NCBI GenBank assembly: GCA_035771165.1
Contig: JAWNZC010000088.1
Span: 974,501-1,038,500 of the forward strand
Source of the DNA: Paragorgia papillata
Lineage: Eukaryota > Cnidaria > Anthozoa > Scleralcyonacea > Coralliidae
Reading direction: 5' to 3'
Length of the DNA: 64,000 nucleotides
How positions within the stretch are numbered: position 1 is the stretch's first letter; each line of letters starts with the position of its first letter. Under the pieces are notes generated by a model. It did not search any database. It saw only the letters and a list, made by a program, of their open reading frames with translations, and had not been told where the DNA came from. Positions 12,801-22,600 of this stretch are shown one piece after another. The position numbers and the translations under genes were made by a program.

Positions 12801-15249
12801 CAAAATCTAATAGTTTGAAATATTTGATTCCAAAGAACATGTACTACATGCAGGTATGAATAATTAATTAAAACTGATTCCCTTTTGTAGAGGGGACATG
12901 TCAAAGCCAGTAGATTTTTATTGGTCTGATGATATGAGAAGATCTATCCAGGAAATTAAAAATCATTCCCTGAAAAGTGGCAATGAGAAGTTTGGCTGTA
13001 ACCATCCACCCCTTCTTAATATTCCACTGCAAAACATTGTGCCAGACGAGCTCCATCTAATGCTTAGGATAACAGGTATCGTATGTAATATTTGTTACTT
13101 TCGGTGTAAAAAAGTGTTAAATAACGACAGATATAATTACATAATACTTGAAATGAATGGGGTCTGTGGGGTGCAGTCGATGCAGGCACTAAGCAGTCTT
13201 AGGCCCTGTTTATATGGGAGCTGGGCTGGCCCGCTTGGCGAGACAGCCTGGTAAGCGGGATGAATTTGTCTTGTGTTTACATGAGAAAATTCATCCCGCT
13301 TGCTGGGACAGTTTTGTTCTAATTATAGACATTATAGCTGTTTTGAATGGCTTCTCGCGCGGCTTCTTTGAACTTTCATCCCGGCAACCGGGCCAACCCG
13401 CTTGCGAGTGTTTTATATGGAGATATTTTCATCCCGGTAGGTGAGATCTCGGCTGTTGCAAGTGAGATCTCTGTAAGCGGGCCAGCCTGCTTGTCCATAT
13501 AAACACACAAGAATTTTTACTATAAATCCAATATACGGTGAGATCTCGCTAAGCGGGCTAGCTCGCCAAGCGGGCCAGCCCAGCTCCCATATAAACAGGG
13601 CCTTATTCAACACATTAAATAAGCAGCTTCAAATTCACACTATACCTGAAAAAATAAATAACACTTCTAGATGTTTCCAGCAAAAGCTCTTTGAAACATA
13701 AAAAAATCTTATTAATTTTATCCTTTCTGGTAGTGAGAAACAATATTTGGAGCTGCTTATATAATGGCATATACATGGATTTTGTAGATATACTTGAAAG
13801 AAACCTTATTCAAAGCACACTTGCTAGAGATAAAAAGGCTGAATTGTTGAACACAAATTTAGAAAAAGGAATTTATCAGCATAAACTGTGTTCAGCTATC
13901 AAAAAGTGTGGTGTCTCTTTCAACATCTGGCAAAAACCTGATGAGAATGGCAACAGCACTGATAAGTATGACTGGACCAGTCTTATGGGGACAGATAAGA
14001 AAAAAGTGCTTGAGAAACTCCCGGATACTTTTCCAGATTTTCTTCCACCAGATACTGTTGATACAGTGACACAAATATGGAAGGTATTTAATATTAATTT
14101 GGAAGAATGCTTGTATTGTTATTATCAGATAGCAGTACATTAAAGATGGGTTCAAGATTGTTTGCAGTTTGTTTACTTTTGAGCACACATAATGTTCATA
14201 AAAACCTGATGTACTTAGTATCTAACATTGTTCTTATAACCTTACAAATTAAATTTGGGAGGAAATGTTTAGTATGCAAGTATACCCTAAAAAGGTTATA
14301 CAGGGTATGGATTGCAGATTTGAGCCCACCTTATTGACTGATAACCCCTGAACACAACATTTATCAACTTTTATTATTTTACTCTGGTTAATGTCAGATA
14401 AATTTATTTGTCAATGAGAAAGCTCCAGGAAGTTGAGAATGAAAGCAATAACGACAAATTTATCCTTTCCAGGATTTTCAAGATGTGTATGGCATCCTAA
14501 CTACTTGGCGCCCATCTCAGGAACAAGTTGATATTTTTTTTGGAAAGGTATGTACAGTACTGTATCAATTAATTTTAAAATAAAGAGCAAGAGCACTGAA
14601 ATAACTGATTGGCAAAATCAACTAGCAAAAGTTAAATCGTAATCCTGGAAGCTAGTATTGCAGTTGCCTTATAAATACATATTTCCACTAGTTACTATAT
14701 ATAGCGATTAATGTAATGTTGGTATTGTTTATGTAGGCAATACAGTGGGTGAAACTATTTTTATCCCTTGACGGAGTTGAAGAAGGCTATGGAAAAGCCA
14801 ACATTACCCCATACATACACATTATGTGCTACCATGTGCCATTCTTTCTAGCCTCTACGGGATTAAAATGTTTCACAGGACAAGGAGTAGAGAAAACAAA
14901 TGATGTTATTCGACGGCTCTACCACCTAAAGAGCAATAAATATGATTCTTGTAAAGATGGGCTCCAGGCTGTTAAAAGACTGGATGAACTACAAGAATTT
15001 GAGCGACATCCTAGGAAGTACAGGCAATGTGACAGAACTTATTGGGAAAATGGGATAATGGAGGAACGACAAAAACGACCACGTCTTAGTGTGACCCCAC
15101 TGGAAGGTGATGCAGATGAACTAAATGTTGATCTATTAAATCATGCAGAACTTAAAGCTAAATTAAAGCAGATGAATGTGAAAACACGAATTAGGAATGT
15201 AGACAGACTCAGACAGTTGTTGAAGGATCATATTTATGCAGCCCAATAA
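9805..15249 (+). CDS. Putative DDE/RNase H-like transposase with SAP-like tail (spliced)
   Basis: Eight exons: 9805-10882, 11085-11217, 12084-12247, 12429-12508, 12891-13075, 13788-14083, 14473-14547 and 14737-15249. All have GT donors, AG acceptors and matching phases, and encode about 840 residues. Exon 1 has one apparent extra T in the run 10091-10093; copy 2 lacks it and reads through. Residues ~120-200 form a coiled coil (LEEEKAKLQEQVDSLEAKCE) followed by CCKHCD. Candidate catalytic residues are D375 in KISGDGAKMS, D456 in YLGGDYKFLL and E722 in GQGVEKTND. C475-x2-C478, C521-x-H523 and DELHLMLRITD lie between D456 and E722, as in transposases with an insertion before the last acidic residue. 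Residues ~805-838 (ELKAKLKQMNVKTRIRN) resemble a SAP DNA-binding motif. I recognise the family as a widespread uncharacterised type in cnidarian and sponge genomes; the transposase role is inferred from these motifs and the TIR context. The first ATG (AACAATGTC) opens the frame. AATAAA lies at 15384. Confidence 0.8.
12580..12729. mobile_element. MITE-like inverted repeat in transposase intron 4
   Basis: A 150-bp insertion with ends GGTTTCTTTTGTTCTCACC and its inverse, about 25 bp per arm with one mismatch. It lies inside the intron 12509-12890, so it does not affect coding. No convincing target duplication is seen. It encodes nothing. Confidence 0.75.
13202..13602. mobile_element. PIF/Harbinger-like MITE in transposase intron 5
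   Basis: This 401-bp element starts GGCCCTGTTTATATGGGAG and ends with its exact inverse. It is flanked by TTA on both sides (13199-13201 and 13603-13605). A 3-bp TWA duplication and GGCC-type ends fit PIF/Harbinger non-autonomous elements. The interior is rich in AAGCGGG/CCCGCTT and GAGATCTC phrases and is largely self-complementary. It has no coding capacity and lies within the intron 13076-13787. Confidence 0.8.
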
Positions 15250-15565
15250 CCCATATAAATCAGCTGCGCAAAGAGGTTTAGACTTTTAAAGAGGGATATA
15301 GTCCACTTTCAAAATAATTTGACATGCCTCGTATCTTAATATACAAGAATGAAAAACTTACTATTGTGGCAGTGATCTCGGCAAATAAATTGCTTCGATG
15401 TAAGAGTAATAGGTAGTTGTAATGAGAAATGCATATCCTTCCATAATTTGATGAGGGATGTCATTTGATCTTGAAAGTGGTATATTATTTATTGTATATA
15501 ATATTAATATGAACAGTTTTTAGGATATATACATGCCAGGGTTAATGATATTATATTTAAATATA
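15250..15565. promoter_or_regulatory. Convergent 3' spacer with poly(A) signals
   Basis: This spacer separates the stop codons of the two convergent element genes. AATAAA at 15384-15389 (plus) would serve the transposase gene, and AATAAA read on the minus strand at 15493-15488 would serve the chromodomain gene, 73 nt after its stop. The two predicted transcripts would overlap tail to tail by little or nothing. Confidence 0.5.
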
Positions 15566-16536
15566 TTATATATTGTTAGGATTACACGCTCTTTTTACAA
15601 AATAAATACTCAACTTTTCAGTGTACAATATAGGAGCTTTCACAATTGTTCCATCATCCCCCACAACAAAATCTTTCATACACGATTTCCCCAGGAATGG
15701 CCTTACTTTTATGGGAAAATCGATTGCTCTTCCTGTGCCATGAAGATTCATGATGTAACTCCAATGATCTGGCCAGTCGACAAACCTATCAAAGTCTTTC
15801 TTTTGATACAATTTGCTACCTCCTTCGATAGCTTCACCTTTACCTTGCATCAGGTATCTCCAAACATCAAGGTGGAATGGTACATATAAATGAACATCCA
15901 CCCCAGATGACTTCAGCCCATGTGTTATGGTTGTTCGAAGAGCAAAACACGACTCTTCGACCCTTGACATGTCTGGCTGTGGATGATCATAGCTCCTGTC
16001 AAAAATACAATGCAGATTATTATTTTTAACAATCATGTCAATTTTAACACTTTTAGGCATTTGTGTGTGTGTGCTTTTTTCAAATACTCTACATTCAGAG
16101 AAACATAGTTGATAGTACATACCACCATATGGCCTATTATGACCTATTAATAGCATCAATATGAGATTGCTTACCTTAGCAAAATCTCGTTCATGTTTTC
16201 CTCCGGTTCCCAGGACGACTGCGACGTTGGGTAGCCACACCATTTAACTAAATACTCTCTCTAGATATTAAAACAAAAACCAAATCTGAAATCAGCAAAT
16301 TGAGCATTGAATTTGAAGTGAACTACAGTATATAAAACCATTAAGATTTAAAACCAATTCATACATACCGATTCACGCCCGTTTCTCCTTTCAATTATTC
16401 GTTCCGCTTCAAAAAATCTCCCTGTTGCCTTTTTAGCTTGCTTTTTTTTCTTCTCCGAATATATATTGCTAAGATTGTGCAAAGCTGAATAAGAAATCGC
16501 AGGCTTTGCACCCCTCGTTGCTATACAATCCGCCAT
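15566..16536 (-). CDS. Chromodomain protein encoded by the transposon (spliced)
   Basis: Three exons, read on the minus strand: 16536-16369, 16260-16175 and 15995-15566. They have GT-AG borders (GTATGT and GTAAGC donors) and phases 0 and 2, and give 227 aa. The chromodomain spans residues ~41-88 and is split by intron 1: FFEAERIIERRNGRES joins REYLVKWCGYP, followed by SSWEPEENM. Aligned to HP1-type chromodomains, the methyl-lysine cage positions are F42, W63 and Y66, all aromatic, so histone-tail binding is possible. A basic stretch KKKKQAKK precedes it and may be a nuclear signal. Residues ~90-227 (FHLDVWRYLMQGKG, WPDHWSYIMNLHG, RAIDFPIKVRPF) belong to no domain I recognise. The start lies 101 bp inside the right TIR end. 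Intron 2 happens to stay open in another frame, which hides the true structure. A role in targeting heterochromatin or shielding the element is inference. Confidence 0.85.
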
Positions 16537-16614
16537 TTTGAACTAAATTTTTGGGTAGTGCTGCTGACCTGCGACGACTTTGGGGAGTTATCGCTGACCA
16601 TTAACGGCGGGCGC

Positions 16615-16637
16615 CACGGTTCCAATTTCTGGCCATG
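16615..16637 (-). repeat. Right terminal inverted repeat, copy 1
   Basis: Reads CACGGTTCCAATTTCTGGCC then ATG, the inverse of the left end with two mismatches. Satellite sequence AACATATG follows immediately. Confidence 0.9.
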
Positions 16638-19600
16638 AACATATGTAAAATTTAAAAAATCGTATAGAATAACGGCTGAGAAATTTGTACTTTTTCTGAG
16701 GAAATCTGAAATATACAACATAACATCCGTCAGTCGTATTAATAACGCCGCGCCGCAATTTGTTTAAAGCTTGACTGCGTCGTTCATGGGTCTATGCCAC
16801 TCTGTGGACATATACCAGATTAAAGAGCATGAAATTCTGTATAACATATGTAAATTTTAAAAAATCGTATAGAGTAGCGGCTGAGAAATTTGTACTTTTT
16901 CTGAGAAAATCTGAAATATACAATATAACATCCGTCAGTCGTATTAATAACGCCGCGCCGCAATTTGTTTAAAGCTTGCCTGCGTCGTTCATGGGTCAAT
17001 GCCACTCTGGGGACTTATACTAGATTAAAGAGCATGAAATTCTGTATAACATATGTAAATTAAAAAAAATCGTATAAAATAGCGGCTGAGAAAATTGTAC
17101 CTTTTCTGAGGAAATGTGAAATATACAACATAACCGCCGTCAGTCGCATTAATAACGCCGCGTCGCAATTTGTTTAAAGCTTGCCTGCGTCGTTCATGGG
17201 TCCATGCCACTCTGGGGACTTATACTAGATTAAAGAGCATGAAATTATGTATAACTTATGTAAATTTAAAAAAATCGTATAGAATAGCGGCTGAGAAAAT
17301 TGTACCTTTTCTGAGGAAATCTGAAATATACAGCATAACCGCCGTCAGTCGTATTAATGACGCCGCGGCGCGATTTGTTTAAAGCTTGCCTGCGTCGTTC
17401 ATGGGTTTATGCCACTCTGGTGACTTATACTAGATTAAAGAGCATGAAATTCTGTATAAAATATGTAAAATTTAAAAAATCGTATAGAATAACGCCTGAG
17501 AAATTTGTACTTTTTCTGAGGAAATCTGAAATATACAACATAACATCCGTCAGTCGTATTAATAACGCCGCGCCGCAATTTGTTTAAAGCTTGACTGCGT
17601 CGTTCATGGGTCTATGCCACTCTGTGGACATATACCAGATTAAAGAGCATGAAATTCTGTATAACATATGTAAATTTTAAAAAATCGTATAGAATAGCGG
17701 CTGAGAAATTTGTACTTTTTCTGAGAAAATCTGAAATATACAATATAACATCCATCAGTCGTATTAATAACGCCGCGCCGCAATTTGTTTAAAGCTTGCC
17801 TGCGTCGTTCATGGGTCTATGCCACTCTGTGGACATATACCAGATTAAAGAGCATGAAATTCTGTATAACATATGTAAATTTAAAAAAATCGTATAGAGT
17901 AGCGGCTGAGATATTTGTACTTTTTCTGAGAAAATCTGAAATATACAATATAACATCCGTCAGTCGTATTAATAACGCCGCGCCGCAATTCGTTTAAAGC
18001 TTGCCTGCGTCGTTCATGGGTCAATGCCACTCTGGGGACTTATACTAGATCAAAGAGCATGAAATTCTGTATAACATATGTAAATTTTAAAAAATCGTAT
18101 AGAATAGCGGCTGAGAAAATTGTACCTTTTCTGAGGAAATCTGAAATATACAGCATAACCGCTGTCAGTCGTATTAATAACGCCGCGCCGCAATTTGTTT
18201 AAAGCTTGCCTGGGTCGTTCATGGGTCTATGCCACTCTGGGGACTTATACTAGATTAAAGAGCATGAAATTCTGTATAACATATGTAAATTTAAAAAAAT
18301 CGTATAGAATAGCTGCTGAGAAATTTGCACTTTTTCTGAGAAAATCTGAAATATACAACATAACATCCGTCAGTCGTATTAATAACGCCGCGCCGCAATT
18401 TGTTTAAAGCTTGACTGCGTCGTTCATGGGTCTATGCCACTCTGTGCACATATACCAGATTAAAGAGCATGAAATTCTGTATAACATATGTAAATTTAAA
18501 AAAATCGTATAGAGTAGCAGCTGAGAAATTTGTACCTTTTCTGAGCAAATGTGAAATATACAACATAACATCCGTCAGTCGTATTAATAACGCCGCGCCG
18601 CAATTTGTTTAAAGCTTGCCTGCGTCGTTCATGGGTTTACGCCACTCTGGTGACTTATACTAGATTAAAAAGCATGAAATTCTGTATAACATATGTAAAT
18701 TAAAAAAAATCGTATAGAATAGCGGCTGAGAAAATTGTACCTTTTCTGAGGAAATGTGAAATATACAACATAACCGCCGTCAGTCGCATTAATAACGCCG
18801 CGCCGCAATTTGTTTAAAGCTTGCCTGCGTCGTTCGTGGGTCCATGCCACTCTGGGGACTTATACTAGATTAAAGAGCATGAAATTATGTATAACTTATG
18901 TAAATTTAAAAAAATCGTATAGAATAGCGGCTGAGAAAATTGTACCTTTTCTGAGGAAATCTGAAATATACAGCATAACCGCCGTCAGTCGTATTAATGA
19001 CGCCGCGGCGCGATTTGTTTAAAGCTTGCCTGCGTCGTTCATGGGTTTATGCCACTCTGGTGACTTATACTAGATTAAAGAGCATGAAATTCTGTATAAC
19101 ATATGTAAATTTTAAAAAATCGTATAGAATAGCTGCTGAGAAATTTGCAATTTTTCTGAGAAAATCTGAAATATACAACATAACATCCGTCAGTCGTATT
19201 AATAACGCCGCGCCGCAATTTGTTTAAAGCTTGACTGCGTCGTTCATGGGTCTATGCCACTCTGTGGACATATACCAGATTAAAGAGCATGAAATTCTGT
19301 ATAACATATGTAAATTTAAAAAAATCGTATAGAGTAGCGGCTCAGGAATTTGTACCTTTTCTGAGCAAATGTGAAATATACAACATAACATTCGTCGTCA
19401 GTCGTATTAATAACGCCGCGCCGCAATTTGTTTAAAGCTTGCCTGCGTCGTTCATGGGTTTACGCCACTCTGGTGACTTATACTAGATTAAAAAGCATGA
19501 AATTCTGTATAACATATGTAAATTTAAAAAAATCGTATAGAATACCGGCTGAGAAAATTGTACCTTTTGTGAGGAAATGTGAAATATACAACATAACCGC

Positions 19601-22600
19601 CGTCAGTCGCATTAATAACGCCGCGCCGCAATTGGTTTAAAGCTTGCCTGCGTCGTTCATGGGTCCAGGCCACTCTGGGGACTTATACTAGATTAAAGAG
19701 CATGAAATTATGTATAACATATGTAAATTTTAAAAAATCGTATAGAATAGCGGCTGAGAAATTTGTACTTTTTCTGAGGAAATCTGAAATATACAACATA
19801 ACATCCGTCAGTCGTATTAATAACGCCGCGCCGCAATTTGTTTAAAGCTTGCCTGCGTCGTTCATGGGTCAATGCCACTCTGGGGACTTATACTAGATTA
19901 AAGAGCATGAAATTCTGTATAACATATGTAAATTTTAAAAAATCGTAAAGAATAGCGGCTGAGAAAATGGTACCTTTTCTGAGGAAATCTGAAATATACA
20001 GCATAACCGCTGTCAGTCGTATTAATAACGCCGCGCCGCAATTTGTTTAAAGCTTGCCTGCGTCGTTCATGGGTCTATGCCACTCTGGGGACTTATACTA
20101 GATTAAAGAGCATGAAATTATGTATAATATATGTAAATTTTAAAAAATCGTATAGAATAGCGGCTGAGAAATTTGTACTTTTTCAGAGGAAATCTGAAAT
20201 ATACAACATAACATCCGTCAGTCGTATTAATAACTCCGCGCCGCAATTTGTTTAAAGCTTGACTGCGTCGTTCATGTGTCTATGCCACTCTGTGGACATA
20301 TACCAGATTAAAGAGCATGAAATTCTGTATAACATATGTAAATTTAAAAAAATCGTATAGAGTAGCGGCTGAGAAAATTGTACCTTTTCTGAGGAAATGT
20401 GAAATATACAACATAACCGCCGTCAGTCGTATTAATAACGCCGCGCCGCAATTTGTTTAAAGCTTGCCTGCGTCGTTCATGGGTCCATGCCACTCTTGGG
20501 ACCTATACTGGATTAAAGAGCATGAAATTCTGTATAACATATGTAAATTTTAAAAAATCGTATAGAATAGCGCCTGAGAAAATTGTAGCTTTTCTGAGGA
20601 AATCTGAAATATACAGCATAACCGCCGTCAGTCTTATTAATGATGCCGCGGCGCAATTTGTTTAAAGCTTGCCTGCGTCGTTCATGGGTCCATGCCACTC
20701 TGGGGACTTATACTAGATTAAAGAGCATGAAATTATGTATAACATATGTAAATTTAAAAAAATCGTATAGAATAGCAGCTGAGAAAATTGTACCTTTTCT
20801 GAGGAAATGTGAAATATACAACATAACATCCGTCAATCGTATTAATAACGCCGCGCCGCAATTTGTTTAAGGGTTGACTGCGTCGTTCATGGGTCTATGC
20901 CACTCTGTGGACATATACCAGATTAAAGAGCATGAAATTCTGTATAACATATGTAAATTTTAAAAAATCGTATAGAGTAGCGGCTGAGAAATTTGTACCT
21001 TTTCTGAGGAAATGTGAAATATACAACATAACATCCGTCAGTCGTATTAATAACGCCGCGTCGCAATTTGTTTAAAGCTTGCCTGCGTCGTTCATGGGTT
21101 TATGCCACTCTGGTGACTTATACTAGATTAAAAAGCATGAAATTCTGTATAACATATGTAAATTAAAAAAAATCGTATAGAATAGCGGCTGAGAAAATTG
21201 TACCTTTTCTGAGGAAATGTGAAATATACAACATAACATCCGTCAGTCGTATTAATAACGCCGCGTCGCAATTTGTTTAAGGCTTGACTGCGTCGTTCAT
21301 GGGTCTATGCCACTCTGTGGACATATACGAGATTAAAGAGCATGAAATTCTGTATAACATATGTAAATTTAAAAAAAATCGTATAGAGTAGCGGCTGAGA
21401 AATTTGTACCTTTTCTGAGGAAATGTGAAATATACAACATAACATCCGTCAGTCGTATTAATAACGCCGCGCCGCAATTTGTTTAAAGCTTGCCTGCGTC
21501 GTTCATGGGTTTATGCCACTCTGGTGACTTATACTAGATTAAAAAGTATGAAATTCTGTATAACATATGTAAATTAAAAAAAATCGTATAGAATAGCGGC
21601 TGAGAAAATTGTACCTTTTCTGAGGAAATGTGAAATATACAACATAACCGCCGTCAGTCGTATTAATAACGCCGCGCCGCAATTTGTTTAAAGCTTGCCT
21701 GCGTCGTTCATGGGTCCATGCCACTCTGGGGACTTATACTAGATTAAAGAGCATGAAATTATGTATAACATATGTAAATTTAAAAAAATCGTATAGAATA
21801 GCGGCTGAGAAAATTGTACCTTTTCTGAGGAAATCTGAAATATACAATATAACATCCGTCAGTCGTATTAATAACGCCGCGCCGCAATTTGTTTAAAGCT
21901 TGCCTGCGTCGTTCATGGGTCCATGCCACTCTGGGGACTTATACTAGATTAAAGAGCATGAAATTATGTATAACATATGTAAATTTAAAAAAATCGTATA
22001 GAATAGCGGCTGAGAAAATTGTACCTTTTCTGAGGAAATGTGAAATATACAACATAACATCCGTCAGTCGTATTAATAACGCCGCGCCGCAATTTGTTTA
22101 AAGCTTGCCTGCGTCGTTCATGGGTCCATGCCACTCTGGGGACTTATACTAGATTAAAGAGCATGAAATTATGTATAACATATGTAAATTAAAAAAAATC
22201 GTATAGAATAGCGGCTGAGAAAATTGTACCTTTTCTGAGGAAATCTGAAATATACAATATAACATCCGTCAGTCGTATTAATAACGCCGCGCCGCAATTT
22301 GTTTAAAGCTTGCCTGCGTCGTTCATGGGTCCATGCCACTCTGGGGATTATACTAGATTAAAGAGCATGAAATTATGTATAACATATGTAAATTTAAAAA
22401 AATCGTATAGAATAGCGGCTGAGAAAATTGTACCTTTTCTGAGGAAATGTGAAATATACAACATAACATCCGTCAGTCGTATTAATAACGCCGCGCCGCA
22501 ATTTGTTTAAGGCTTGACTGCGTCGTTCATGGGTCTATGCCACTCTGTGGACATATACGAGATTAAAGAGCATGAAATTCTGTATAACATATGTAAATTT

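Larger units (their letters stand above)
9031..16637 (+). mobile_element. DNA transposon copy 1 (7.6 kb, two genes, no TSD)
   Basis: The element starts CATGGCCAGAAATTG and ends with its inverse, giving 23-bp terminal inverted repeats with two mismatches. It interrupts a satellite monomer exactly between GAAATTCTGTAT and AACATATGTAAAATTT. The uninterrupted sequence is present in the matching higher-order-repeat context at 5743/5744, so the insertion added no target-site duplication and removed no base. The element carries a spliced DDE-type transposase candidate on the plus strand and a spliced chromodomain gene on the minus strand, arranged convergently. I cannot assign a named superfamily. 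Known TIR elements without duplication, such as Spy, are described as targeting a different site, and Cryptons lack TIRs. The near-complete coding potential suggests recent activity. Confidence 0.9.

Noticed and set aside
15566..16243. A single unspliced 225-aa protein on the minus strand
   Set aside because: Its N-terminal part reads the chromodomain exon in the wrong frame and then runs through intron 2, which is open by chance. The spliced model gives a proper chromodomain and in-phase junctions.
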